From the NCBI RefSeq assembly GCF_000006565.2, contig NC_031470.1:994954-1058953 (forward strand): 64,000 bases of DNA. Reading direction: 5' to 3'. The stretch is from Toxoplasma gondii ME49 (lineage: Eukaryota > Apicomplexa > Conoidasida > Eucoccidiorida > Sarcocystidae). The notes beneath the pieces were generated by a model. The model had not been told where the DNA came from and did no database searches. It was given only the letters and a program-made list of their open reading frames with translations. Every line of letters begins with the position of its first letter. Positions within the stretch are counted from its first letter, which is position 1. The translations under genes were made by a program, and so were the position numbers. Of this stretch, positions 12,001 through 23,111 are shown piece after piece.

Positions 12001-14424
12001 AAGTGAGGAAGAAATCTTTTCTTCCGCCTGCAAAACCCTCGGGTCCGCGGTGAGGCGTGGAAGGAATGTTGAGAACAGAAGAGAGCGGGCATTTTTAGAA
12101 GTGCCCCTGAAGAAGAATCCTGTGGCGGGATTCCAGCTGAGGGGCCTCGCAGAGAGACCAGAAAAAGACAAAGCCGCCAAGAGAGACGTGAGTGTTTCCT
12201 TTCCTGTGTCCGTGGTCTCTGTTTCTCGCTGCGGTGACGGCAGCGCCAGGACTGATGTTAATGGTGCGATGCCGCTCCAAATAAAGTGCATTGTTTTCCG
12301 CGGTCCAGCGCGTTTCCGTTTTGCTTGAAATCGAAAAGGCCGAGGGCGGCTGCGGCGGCTGGGAAGGCGAGACGAAACGTCAGCACATCGCGCTTCATCT
12401 TTTGCCACGATAAGAATTGAAGAGACGTGCCCATGCATGCTTCTCAAAAGTAGGCGCCAGTGTCGTTTCTTTGTTAGAAAACGAAGGAACCGGTCCTCTG
12501 CACCACACGGAGCATTCCTGTGATTTCAGTTTCAGGCTAAGCTTGCAAGGTCAGAAAGCGAACTCGGCGTTCGCTGTAGAAGGTGAACAGATTCATATAG
12601 GTATTCTTTTTTCCCTTTTGGAAACCTGTGGACACGGATCGGAAGCCGCTTTGAGAGCCGCTAGGCGCAAACCCAAGAGAGCAAACTGCATTCACAAGCA
12701 CTCAAAGGAAACAGGGTAACAGCGACTGAGGTGGTTCCATCGGCATTCTACGGGCCTAATTACGTTGATCTGTTTCGGGCGGAGAAGCAAAACGAGCCCC
12801 GTTTCGAAACAAGGCCAGTGTGTCTCTTCCAATTTTCCCCTGGCTCTGTGGGAACGTTCTGTCGCTGCATGTGGGAGCACGCAGGGCACAGAGCGAATGG
12901 TATAAGAGAGGGTGTGCGCAGGTAACTGAGGTTGACAGTGTCTGTTTGTCTTGGCTTTGCTATTGTTCGGGTCTTCCCACTGGAGTCCGGAAGCTGTTTG
13001 GTTGACGTTTGTCCGATTGCCTCACCGGGCGCGACTGTTCTGTAAAGAGCTCTGTGTGCGCAGGCGAGCTCTCGTGACCTAGATCCGTTCTCTGTCGCAT
13101 GCTCCACAAAAGGGAAGTGCAAACGGCGTTTCAACTCAAAAAACAATTTCTTCATGGCGACTGCATGCGTCCTTTAGCGAAAGGAATTTGAAAACGCTGT
13201 TCCCAGTCTGAACTTCACAGTCTCCTTTGAACCGACCGCACACATTTCTAGGCGTTTTCTCCCACGTTTTGTGGCTGTCTCTTGAGAGTCGCTGCGTCAC
13301 ACGGGAAGGAAATAGTCTGGACCATCTAAATTGCAAGAGGATCATTAGCAGAGAGTGCCAGGACGGTTGGCATGGTGTCTCCTCTTGAAGGAAAAGGCAA
13401 AGCCGTGGCACATATGCCGAATGTACAGGTACACTGTACATCATTTGCAGTATACATAAACGCAAAAGTGCACATCCACGCACATAAAATAACACAAAAA
13501 CTTATCGTGCCCCCGAGAGAAGTGACATTTCGTATCCTGTGCGCCTCGAAATATAGGATAAAAGAAAACGGATGCCTCCAGGCCCTCCAGTAGTTGGAGT
13601 TTTCTGTGGGGACTCTGATTAGTCCGGCGGTCTTCCGTTCTCCGCAAACAAATGTGTCCAGAGCTCGAAGAGAAACGGGTATGAATAGACAGAATCTGAC
13701 TGCGTTAGCGCCCGTGTCGTTCGCGTACAGCCGGCCCGGTCACTTTGACGAGGATGCGTCGTCTTCAATTTTTCGTGACCACATCGGTCTGAATCAAATA
13801 AACAGCCGTGCATGTCATCCGCTACATCTGAAAAAGAGTGAATTCCTCTGCACACCCTGGTGACGAGTCCTTCCGGCTGTTTCAGACACCACTGGCCGTT
13901 TGCGAGTTAAGCTGGAATGAAGAATTGCCGTCGACATGAGACTCCGGAGTTCCCACATGCTACAGATTACGCTTTAGGGTCTGGCCTCTTCTTAACAGTG
14001 GCTCCGTCGCCTCCAGTCAACCGGTTTTGATATCATCAAGTGTCTGTCACTGTAGCGCATTCAAACAAGTGTGCGAGGAGCTCCAGTGACCTTTGCTTCC
14101 ACGAGCGACGTCAGCTTTCTCTCATGGGGGGGCCTTTTTCCCGGAAGTGCCTTTCTGCACTGCAGTGGCACACGGCGGTCCCGGTTGTCGCGAAACAGCA
14201 AAATCCACGCGAGCGAAAAGCAAAAGGAAACGTCTTGAAATGCCAAAAGAGAGAAAGCACGCCAAAAACGTCGACGCGTTTCAGAGGTCTCGACCACGCA
14301 CCATTCAACCAAGTTCGTTCCGACTGCTGTACATCAACACCCTCCCGGACTGCTTAAGAGAGCTAAACGAGTCGGGATTCGATATCCTGTGACACTGATG
14401 TTTTTTCACAGACATTCCACCACG
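12001..14424. other. Convergent 3' spacer between transporter and UTP6
   Basis: Two genes end toward each other here, so this is probably two long 3' untranslated regions. The many short open frames on both strands have no recognisable product. TGCATGC occurs at 12432-12438. A short inverted element around 13430-13450 (GTACAGGTACACTGTAC) is the only local structure noticed. Confidence 0.45.
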
Positions 14425-17400
14425 CTAGTCCCTTTTGCCTCCACTCTCTCCCTCACTGGAGCTGTACATACACCACAGACGCCCCGAGCCACACACGCGG
14501 CAGCCCCGGCCCTCGGGTCCCGGCACGCAAGCTTCTTCAGCTAGCCAGGAGGAGTCCCGCACACCTAGAGCGACGCAGGCGCGGCGCTCGACTTCGCGGC
14601 TTTCCAGACCGCCTGCTCCGACGGAGGTGGAGGCAACTGCAGACCTTTTCGCTCCGGAAGCTGTAGCCGGGCCTTCTCTGTGCAAACTGAGGAGTGGCGA
14701 AGTCAGGGCGGCCCGCGAAATCTCTGCGTGACCGTCACGCGCACCACCCAGAGGCGCAGCTACGTTCCGCCGCTTCCTCTGGTCCACGGAGGAAGCGGGC
14801 AGCACATTGCAGGCCTCTCGGAACCTAGAAAATCTCCAGAACGAAACCCACCAGTGCCGATGAAGGTCGAAGAGCTGCGGCACCACTTGCAGAATTTGTC
14901 GCACCAGTGGCTTCGCTTGCGCCTCCAGGCGGTCGGCACGACTCGCATGAGGCACCAACTTCCGCTTTGATTCGAAAAAGGCATTTCCAGCCTCGTCGCC
15001 AGAGCCGCCAGACACGCCGCAGCGATCGAAGCTCCAAAGGGCGCACTCGAAGACCGCTTGGGCCTCCAGAGCCACAGAAGCAGGGCAGTTGACATGCAGG
15101 GCTACACATGCTTTGTGTTTTCTATGACAGCTGTTCACCACCTCGCCAGTGGACTGCAGGCCCGGTAGAGACGAGCCTCGGTGTCCGCCTTCCTCTGCCA
15201 CAGAGGCCCAGAGACGGTCGAGAGAAAACTCGCAGCAAGCCAGGACGAGCAGAAGCCTCGAAGGGACACTAAGGCCAGGACAGAACTTGTCCTCCGTCAG
15301 AGCTTTGACAGCGTGCTTCCATGAAAAGAGCGGCGGTTGCCGTGCGTGCTCGAACAGCTCTTTTCTGACCTGCTTATCCTCACTTTCTGGACATTTTCTT
15401 TTTCGCGAAGCGTGGCGCGCTTCCGTGTCCTCCAAGAGATCTCGCGGACGTTCCCAGTCTCCAGCAGCGAAGGAGCTCTCGAGAAAGCACAAAAACGCGT
15501 GCACCAGAGACGCGGTGGCCTCCGGACGCGTCGCCAAGAGAAGCTCGCCTATCCAGTCTGGCAGTCGGTCAGGCAGGCCCCGACTTCTCCCCTGTCCCTG
15601 AGATCCTCTGCTGCCTTCACCCGCCTCCGCCAGCAAGGCGCACAGAAGCCGCTGACTTTCTAGGCCCCGAAGTCGTGTCTCTCCCGCAGCTAGCCCCCGG
15701 AGCAGACTCCGCGCTGCGGAGACAAAACGACTGCACGCCTCCTCAGACTGGAGGGGCTGGGGTACGAGACCCAAGAAGTCCGAGGCGGAGAGCTGCAAAC
15801 CGGAAGAGAACCGTGAGGCCGTCTCTGCTTCACCGGAAGAAAACGAAGAAAGTCTGTGGTGGGCCAGGAGGAGCAGAGAGACAGAGGGCCACTTCCTGAA
15901 CGCCTGGAGGGCGAGGTTTTTCAGGTCCGTCCGGAGACCCTCGATTTTCTCGCGAGTCGCCGATGCGTCCGCCCACTGCTCATCCGCCAAGAGCAGCTGC
16001 AAGACTTCCCCGGTCGCCGACACCGCGGCAGATGGGAGCCACGAAGACTTTCCCTTTCCGGCCTTCGGCTGTCCTTCTACCAGCTGCTGCACTGCGGTGT
16101 ACATACATCTGAGGAGCCAGAGCCGGTGGCTGGGGTCGGCTTCACGCCAGAGCGCCGTCCAGAGAACGGCTTTCTGTGATTGTGCGAGTTCGGCGGCAGT
16201 CAGCAAAGCTGTCATTTTCTTGATCGGCTGCTCTGTCTGTTCTTCCCCGTTCAGCCCCTTGTCTTCCGCACAGTGCAGTAGGAGAGCGCCCGGGAGGCAC
16301 GGCTCCTCCTTGAGGAGGAGGCGGATTTCGGGCAGCCCGTCCGCCGCCAGCACTTCCAGCATGTCTCTCGCTTCTCGGTTGTACACGCGAGCCAGAAACG
16401 CCGTTCGTTGTTCCGGTTCCAGCGCAACCGCCAGCGACCCTCCCCAAGCGCCATCCTCGAGTTCCACGTTCCCGTTTTCCGCGAAGAAACGCTTCTCCAG
16501 GTCCTCGCCCTTCTGCAGTTGGAGCGGCGCCCTGGACGCGAGCGCCAGCGCGGAGCTAGCTGGCTCGGCGTCGCCTACATTTCCCTCACCTGTCTCAACG
16601 AATTTCTCGGCGTCGACACTGTCCGCCAAGAGGTCCTCGACACCCTGCGCTTCCTCTTCGCCGTCCACGTCGAAACAGATTTCAACAGCGTCTCCGAGAC
16701 ACTCGCGCTCGGCGCCCGCGAGAGCCTGAGGCCCTAGGGCCTCCGTCGCGTTCTCTCCGCGCTGTCTCCGCGCGCCGGCCGCCGCGCTGGAGAGGCACAG
16801 ACCACCCAGGAAGAAGGCGAAGAGCAGGAGAAGGCGCGGATCTACGCAGCACTCGGCGACGATCTCTCTCTGCAGGTCTTGCATGCGCCGCCTGGAGACT
16901 GCGTCCATTTTCTCTGCAGAGCTATCCTTATTCTCCGTCGGAATCCGCCGTTCCGAGGCAGCCCGAAGCAGGTGCACTTTCCACTCGTACAGCCGCAGCA
17001 GGGGCTGCTCGTCGGCAGCCGCGTGGAGGAAGTCTGCCAGCTTGCCCTGGAACTCCGCGATCGCTTCCGCGAGCAAGCCGGCCTCCTGTGAAGCCTGCAA
17101 ATGGAGACAGAGGCCCAGCGCGCGGAAAAGGAATGCATGGAGTTTGGCTCTTCTCAGCACCTCGTTGTCTGCGAGTCTCCCTCCTCGCCCCTCGCCCTTC
17201 CCGTCTTTCCCCTTCGTCTTTCTCGGTGCTTCCTCGCCCAGACGCTTCACCGCGCCTTGCAGCACGACCATCAGCGCCCGGCCGCGCGCGTGCAGCTTCT
17301 CCACCTTCTCCTGCTCCTCCCCCTTTTGCCTCGCAGCCTCGCCCGCGAAGGCGCAGCCCTGCTCCGTGTTGAGGCCGTTCTTCGCGCCCTCCAAGTCTCG

Positions 17401-18255
17401 CTCCTCGTCCGTTCTGCGTTTGTCCTTTTCGCGCTCCCGCGCTCGCTCTCTCGCGCGGCGGACGCCCTGGGCCGCCTTGACAAGGGCGATGCCTTCCAGG
17501 CGGAGAAGGTCGGACCAGAGGGGGAGGCTCTCGCGCTCGACTCGGAGCCCCTGGAGGAGGAGGAGCCGCGCGCCCTGCAGGTTGCCCTGCTGCAGAAGGC
17601 GGTCCGCCGAGAGGATCCAGAGGGCAGCAAGACGCGGAAACCTCCGAATCGCCTGCAGCAGAAAGGTCTGCAGCAGACGGCCGGCCCCGAGCTGGAGAAG
17701 CAGGTCCGCGCACGACAGCCAGAGCGGGAGAGAAGACGAGTGCCGGTGCAGCACACGGTTGATGAGAGCATAGAGGCGATTCGTCCCTGCGCGGAGAACT
17801 GCATGCAAAGTGGTTTTTAGGTTCTCTGCGCGCTTCTCCTTCGTCGACTGCTCGCGCCTCCGTCGCTGAAGCACTGCGGAGAGAGAGGAGGCAGAGGACG
17901 CGGCGGACAGGTCGCTGCGCTTCTTCTTGCGCGGAGCTTGCAGACGCTCGCTCTCCTCGCGCAAAGACAAGTGCGAAACTGTCCGACGCACTTCCTCCAA
18001 ATCCTTCAGAATGGCGTGGAGAGAGGAGCTGCACCGGTGTCGCAGCAGCGACAGCAAGTTCGCTTCATACTGTATGTACAGCAGAAACTGCTGCACCACG
18101 TCTGCGGTGTCGCCTCGGCTGCTGCAGGAAAACTCAAAGTCTCTTCTGCGCCGGAGAATTTCCCTCGCCTCCTCCTCCTCCAGGAGGCCTCGAGACACCA
18201 GAGACTCGAGCTCGTTCAAACTCTCCTCCAGGCGACGCTGGACGCCGTCCGCCAT
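14425..18255 (-). CDS. UTP6: U3 snoRNP / SSU processome protein Utp6, single exon
   Basis: Utp6 is part of the UTP-B module of the nucleolar SSU processome, which processes 18S pre-rRNA. The 1,276-residue frame starts at an ATG with a typical Utp6 N-terminus: VQRRLEESLNELESL, then GLLEEEEAREILRRRRDFE, then FLLYIQYEANL (residues 5-67). A HAT-repeat (half-a-TPR) stretch follows at about 155-255, with WLSCADLLLQLGAG, ALWILSADRLLQQGN and PLWSDLLRLE in register. Charged inserts rich in Arg/Glu/Lys interrupt it near 265-300. Yeast and animal Utp6 have about 440-600 residues, so this protein is over twice as long, with low-complexity inserts and a long leucine/alanine-rich helical C-terminal part. 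It has no intron, unlike its neighbours. The many plus-strand frames inside it are shadows. It is divergent from POP5. Confidence 0.88.
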   Translation of the reverse strand: MADGVQRRLEESLNELESLVSRGLLEEEEAREILRRRRDFEFSCSSRGDTADVVQQFLLYIQYEANLLSLLRHRCSSSLHAILKDLEEVRRTVSHLSLREESERLQAPRKKKRSDLSAASSASSLSAVLQRRRREQSTKEKRAENLKTTLHAVLRAGTNRLYALINRVLHRHSSSLPLWLSCADLLLQLGAGRLLQTFLLQAIRRFPRLAALWILSADRLLQQGNLQGARLLLLQGLRVERESLPLWSDLLRLEGIALVKAAQGVRRARERAREREKDKRRTDEERDLEGAKNGLNTEQGCAFAGEAARQKGEEQEKVEKLHARGRALMVVLQGAVKRLGEEAPRKTKGKDGKGEGRGGRLADNEVLRRAKLHAFLFRALGLCLHLQASQEAGLLAEAIAEFQGKLADFLHAAADEQPLLRLYEWKVHLLRAASERRIPTENKDSSAEKMDAVSRRRMQDLQREIVAECCVDPRLLLLFAFFLGGLCLSSAAAGARRQRGENATEALGPQALAGAERECLGDAVEICFDVDGEEEAQGVEDLLADSVDAEKFVETGEGNVGDAEPASSALALASRAPLQLQKGEDLEKRFFAENGNVELEDGAWGGSLAVALEPEQRTAFLARVYNREARDMLEVLAADGLPEIRLLLKEEPCLPGALLLHCAEDKGLNGEEQTEQPIKKMTALLTAAELAQSQKAVLWTALWREADPSHRLWLLRCMYTAVQQLVEGQPKAGKGKSSWLPSAAVSATGEVLQLLLADEQWADASATREKIEGLRTDLKNLALQAFRKWPSVSLLLLAHHRLSSFSSGEAETASRFSSGLQLSASDFLGLVPQPLQSEEACSRFVSAARSLLRGLAAGETRLRGLESQRLLCALLAEAGEGSRGSQGQGRSRGLPDRLPDWIGELLLATRPEATASLVHAFLCFLESSFAAGDWERPRDLLEDTEARHASRKRKCPESEDKQVRKELFEHARQPPLFSWKHAVKALTEDKFCPGLSVPSRLLLVLACCEFSLDRLWASVAEEGGHRGSSLPGLQSTGEVVNSCHRKHKACVALHVNCPASVALEAQAVFECALWSFDRCGVSGGSGDEAGNAFFESKRKLVPHASRADRLEAQAKPLVRQILQVVPQLFDLHRHWWVSFWRFSRFREACNVLPASSVDQRKRRNVAAPLGGARDGHAEISRAALTSPLLSLHREGPATASGAKRSAVASTSVGAGGLESREVERRACVALGVRDSSWLAEEACVPGPEGRGCRVCGSGRLWCMYSSSEGESGGKRD

Positions 18256-18261
18256 CGCCCC

Positions 18262-18560
18262 TCACACCGAAGAGAGAAGACGCGGGGCAGGACCAGAAGG
18301 GAAGAGGGGCGGACAGAAAAATAAAGTGAACGTGACAAAGAAGAACGAGAGGAAGACCGTCCTACACCCACGAAGACGAAGAGAAGGAGGCGGGGAATAC
18401 AGAAACAACGGAGGTAAACGTCGGAGAGAGCGCTTCTCAGAGACAGAGAAGGAGGCAGAGAAAAAGATAGATGAGGAGGAGAGGGGAAGACACAGGCAAA
18501 GAAGAGAGAAGGGAGAGACAGCAAAGGACGTGGGGGAGATGGAGGGGGTGGCGAGAGGTA
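18262..18560 (+). repeat. Polypurine (GA-rich) tract upstream of UTP6
   Basis: About 300 bases directly before the UTP6 start codon are almost pure G and A on the plus strand (runs such as AGAGAAGGAGGCAGAGAAAA). On the UTP6 sense strand this is a polypyrimidine leader. It could be the UTP6 5' untranslated region or a promoter-proximal low-complexity element. The open frames through it are low-complexity artefacts. Confidence 0.6.
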
Positions 18561-18990
18561 AAAGAAGGACCTGGGGAAAGGGAAGCGAAAGAAGGAAGTG
18601 GAGAGGTACAGCTGTGTACTGGGCAAGAAGCCTGGCTCGAGAGTCTACAGCAAGACAACTTGCTGACGATACAGCAAAGAAAGAGGTGGAGAAGCAACGG
18701 TGGAGGAGAAAAGAAAGTAGCCACTTCAAAGTCTGCAATAGTTCCTTTTTCCTACCGCTGTTCCTCTCGATCTTCCGCGCCCCACACGATCTTTGGAGGA
18801 GAAAAGGAATTCCGTTTTCTTCCAAGAACTCGCATCTTTCCTCGCGATCGGTGGAGGCTGGGGATCTGCCTGAAGGCCCCCGAGACAATGCAGCTCAAGA
18901 GAAACATAGAGGGAAAAGAAAAAGTGTGGTTCTTTTCGCGGCTCGACTCTACGCGGGAAAACTCTGCGCTTGCCTGCTCTTGACTCGCCG

Positions 18991-18997
18991 TGCATGC
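18991..18997. promoter_or_regulatory. TGCATGC element in the UTP6/POP5 divergent spacer
   Basis: The palindrome TGCATGC lies about 740 bases from the UTP6 start and 580 bases from the POP5 start. TGCATGC is a known coccidian promoter-associated motif. Other copies occur at 12432, 28376 and 60332, so one copy alone proves little. Confidence 0.35.
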
Positions 18998-19578
18998 ACG
19001 AGGGCAGCTCTCTGTCTTATTTCTCTTGTTTGTTTTTCCTCGGTTTTTCTGTACTTTCCTTCCTCATTCTGACGTCTGTCCTGCGCTTTTCTTCCTTTCT
19101 TTCAAGTGCTTCTTTTTCGAGGTCCGTGACTTCCATAGAAAGGAACAGTTTCTGTCCCAGCTCGCACTCGACCCTGCTTTTCGCCCTTCGCTGTCGCCTC
19201 TACCTCGAGGTGTTACTTTCATCTTCTCGAAAGTTCGTCCTTTTCCGTCAATGTTCGCAGTTGTTCTCTTCTCTTCTCTACGCGAGTGCTCAGTTATCTT
19301 TCAAACGCCTTGCGTGTCCAGCGGGCAGACCTCTGGAGAAGGTCTTCACCGAAGAGCTTGTGTCGCCAGAGCAAACATGCGTCCTTCTGGGTTCGCGTGT
19401 GTCTCTCTGGCTGCTCGTCCAGCGGTGTAACTGGGACCTCTCTGGAGCTGGTTTCCACTTTTTCGAGCGAGAGCAGCCGGGAGAAGAGACGAAGACGGCG
19501 AAGCGAGGGAAAGAGAAGCACAGGAAGAGAACTTCAGAGTCGAGGGAAAAAGATTCAGAGAAATAGGAGACCGAGACG

Positions 19579-21210
19579 ATGGTTCGCCAGAAGAGTCGTT
19601 GGGTGATAGGGTCGGTTGTGTGGAAAGAAGACGTTGAAAAAAACCGCAGAGTCTTTTTATCTCCATCTAATCTGCAAGAAGTAAGTGGACGTTTTCATCG
19701 GGGTCAAGGAGCCGTCGGGAGTGGGCGGGCTGTCTCGTCTTTGGCCTCCTTTGTCTTCTCCTCAGTTTCCGTCCCCTCTGTCATCTTGCCCGCATTAGGA
19801 TCTTTCGCCCCTCAACTGCTTCGTTCCCTCTCTCCTGGTCTCTTTTTCTGGCGGAGCTTTTTATGGTCCGTTCTCTGTTTTCTCCGTCGGCGCTCACACA
19901 CCCTGCAGTCGCTGACTCTTCTCCTTACGGTTGTCTTCCCTTTGCTCTCCTTTCCTTCGACGCGCAAACGAAAACGCATGTTTGACGATTTAAGCCATCT
20001 CAAGGTTTAGTGTAGAGGGTCCAGGGCTTAGGGCGCTGCGTCTGTGGGTGAGGGTTTCTTGCCTCGTGTTTCGCTTTTTGCGGTTTAGGGTGTACCGCAA
20101 CGAGTTTTCCGGTGCGGATCTTCCACGTACTCACTTCACACCCTGCAACATGGAGTCATCAGTGGCGGCTGTGAAACCGCGTACAGTTCTGGGCATTTAT
20201 TCCAGCGAAGGACCGAACCGGTATTTTGAAGTAGTTCCTCCCTGTACAGGTTGTGCCTGGTGGAGTCCTCCGCCTGATGTGACCTTCCTGCGCCTGTCCG
20301 GGCCCTGCCTTGCGTACGCGTGTCTTGACAGAGCGAACAAACGCCATGAAGAACTTGCCTTTTCTCTTCTTTCTCTGATCTCCTCTCAGGCTCTGCGAGC
20401 AGCTGTGGCGGAATGCTGGGGCGCCCTCGGGACTGCGTACTTGGCCTCTTCGCTCCGCGTCGCCCACGTTGGTCAAGGCGACGGGCCTTGCCCTCTGTTT
20501 GTCCTGCAAGTTGAAAGGGTACGTTGAGTCGTTCGCTCGGATGTTTGAAGGTTACAGTTTTGAAGACCGTGCAGAGACCCGTTTAGAGGTACCTTGAAAG
20601 GCCTCTTCGCATTCATCTGTAGCAAGGGGGTTCCGGTGTCCTCATTTTCAGCACGAGTGTCGGCAGAAGTCTAGAAAAACGTTTGGAAGGGTACGTCCAC
20701 ACAGTGTATATCTTCATTCGCAGCACGGAGTGCAGGCATAGGTTTAGAGATATGTTGGAAAGGCACGTTCGCTTCTATTCTTTGTAAGCGGGTGTCTTGA
20801 ACCACATCGTCAGCAGGCTGTGTAGATCTAGGTTTCCAGGCGTTGTAGCTTCACTGACTGCCCGTGTCCTTGAAGACAGCTAAATTGACAAAAGCACGAA
20901 GACATGTTTGCATGCACCTTCTTCAACAGTGAAGGCAGGCACAGAAGTGTTTGAAGTGTTCTCGGGGCCTCGGACGCGTACTCGATTGGTCTGAAGTCGA
21001 TTTCCGTTTCATCACATTCACGTGCAGGCATACTGTCAAGAACTTCTCGCAGTGCTGAAGGCGATTCGCGAGCTAGGCAACCAGCGGTGCCTCATTTCCG
21101 TGGTGCATGTGGGAGGCACTTTGCGCAGTGGTAGGCGTGAATTAGAAGAGCTGATCAAGTCTGTCTTTCTAAAGCAGCTTGAACAGGTGCAAGCGTCATG
21201 CAAACCTTGA
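19579..21210 (+). CDS. POP5: RNase P / RNase MRP protein subunit Pop5
   Basis: Pop5 is a core protein of RNase P (tRNA 5' maturation) and RNase MRP (rRNA processing). Three exons, 19579-19680, 20390-20518 and 21028-21210, join in phase 0 with GTAAGT and GTACGT donors and give about 137 residues, close to the usual 140-165. The product starts MVRQKSRWVIGSVV (compare MVR-K-RY at the start of other Pop5). It continues with an ALRAAVAECWGALGTAYL helix and SSLRVAHVGQGDGPCPLFVLQ, and ends with the family signature CLISVVHVGGTLRSGRREL in exon 3. The C-terminal acidic tail of human POP5 is missing. The intergenic side faces UTP6, so two RNA-processing genes diverge from one 1.3-kb spacer. Confidence 0.92.
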
Positions 21211-23111
21211 GTTGTTTCTCTTAGGGAATTCTGAACGGAAAAAACTATGCGTTTGACCGTGAAACCCCGGGCCAGAACTGGTAGAAGGTCTGCACTCAAA
21301 GAAGGGCAACCGGATGCCTTCTTCGGGGCAAGTGTCCTAACAAACTGATTCCGACGCCGGAAAATTGACTCAGCTCTCTGGAAGAATTGCAGTTTCTTGT
21401 CCACAACCTTCACGATTTCAGGAAAGGGCTGATCACTTTAACGATTTCGGTAGTGCTTTAGTGCCAACACGCATATAGCTCCTGCGACACAAGCAGCAAA
21501 ACACGGATGGAACCTTCAACAGGAGAAGCGAGAGGCGTGTGCACAAACAGAATCCGAATCACTATGTGTTTAGTCGGAAGCACATGGCCAGGGCCTTCAA
21601 AAGAAGCAGCAGGCATTTTTGGCCATATAGGCTGTAGTGCACGTGTCTAGGAACAACAATAAAATGCTGGTTGTCGGTGCCTGCTAGCTTGAGTCACGCC
21701 CGGTGTTTTAGATCCGCGAACGTAGTTATGTATTGTGTAAACCTTTTTGGCCTAGCTTAGTGTGTAAAGAGTTCACATTAAACTCAGTGTGAAAGTTTGA
21801 GAACAGTTTCGTTGTGCTACGCAGCATTAACCGTACCGTGTCCACCATTATTCGACTCCGTCGCCGGCTCTATCTGCATCCAGCTCCTATAAGCATAGTT
21901 AACGAGAAAAAGACTTAGAGTTTCCGAATCTGGTTTTGTTTCTACTCTTGAAAACAGGTAGAGAAGCCGTGGGGAAATGCTGAAGGGCCCTTCGTACGGC
22001 GACAACTGGCAGAAGCCAAGCTAGGGTCTCTTGAAATGCACCGCGGTTGCTTGGGTATTTTTGCACGCACCGACCACTAAGGACACGTCTGGCAAATATT
22101 TGCTGAAAATACTGGAAATTCGTGCAGTTCTGACGGGGATCAGCACTGAAAAGTAATGTCAAAAAACGGAAGTCGATCTCTGACTAGGAAGGCTCGTGTT
22201 GGAGAAACGGGCCAACAAGTAAAGGAAACTGAGCATTTCAAATTCCTCTGGCTCTGACGGATTTCTATATCTAGGTTTGTCAGCACGGCTGGACACTTCC
22301 TCTGCGCATATTAGCCGAAAGAGTATCCACGACGGCGTGGTTTGCAGAATTCTGTGGAAATTCTTGCTGGGATTTGAAGGCGCCGGTCGCTACATGAATT
22401 GAGTCTGACGATGGTAAAACTTGATTCGGTTCTGCGAATTTCTGCGGGTGCAAGAGGTCACGCTTCATCCGCAGAGTCTTTTCAATCTAATTAAGACTAC
22501 CTACCGGTTCCGCTCACCGGTGCGTCATGAAAAACCCCGCAAAACAAGCTCACTGTGGCTCAAAAGTTCACAGGCTCATGAGACCGCAGTGCCAAGCAAC
22601 CACTTACCCCACTGCATTTTGAAAACGAACACGTGGCTAGAGCGTTAGCGTCAAACAACGGATTGTTTCGATTTTTGACTTCTCTTTTTCGACAGGGGAT
22701 TCTGAACACATTTCCACGACTTGCGTTGCCTCATTTTTGCCTTTCATGTGGCGCGTATCTGCGCTGGAAGTCAAGGGATCGACAAACTCAGTACGGAGCC
22801 GCGCGCTCACCGACACCTGCAGCCTTGCCAGATGAGCTTCCACCTCTCCCACAAGTCTGATATGTTTAACCCCCTTCTCTTCACTTCATCAGCTTTGAGT
22901 TCCGCTGAAGAGAGAAATCAGACACGTAGCAACCGGAGCCCGCCCACGGGACTCCGTTCGCTCCTTCCGCTTCGTGTATGGGAGCAATGGAAACCGTTGA
23001 GCACTGTGTATTAATATGACAAAGGTTATCAGAGTGTTGCATGTACGAAGAGTGTTTTAATTACGTATGAGTGGCTTTTTGCATCTGCTGGTAACGTATG
23101 AGGGTAAAAGG
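21211..23111. other. Convergent 3' spacer between POP5 and the TOG gene
   Basis: Both flanking genes end here. It is AT-richer than the coding regions. No exon chain, repeat or RNA gene was recognised. It probably holds two 3' untranslated regions. Confidence 0.45.

Noticed and set aside
13430..13460. GTACAGGTACACTGTACATC short inverted repeats as a possible operator or insertion-sequence end
   Set aside because: Single short occurrence in a 3' spacer, no partner copy and no transposase nearby.
16883..18034. Long frames on both strands inside UTP6 (for example 16883-17773 plus and 16928-18034 minus)
   Set aside because: They are GC-driven shadows with Ser/Arg-rich composition overlapping a well-supported coding frame.
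18262..19072. 381-codon plus frame through the GA-rich tract
   Set aside because: It starts inside UTP6 on the wrong strand and is open because polypurine sequence rarely forms stop codons.
20094..20100. TTTAGGG, the plant/coccidian telomere unit, with nearby AGGGTTT-like pieces in the first POP5 intron
   Set aside because: Only one perfect unit with scattered partial matches; no tandem array, so chance is more likely than an interstitial telomere.
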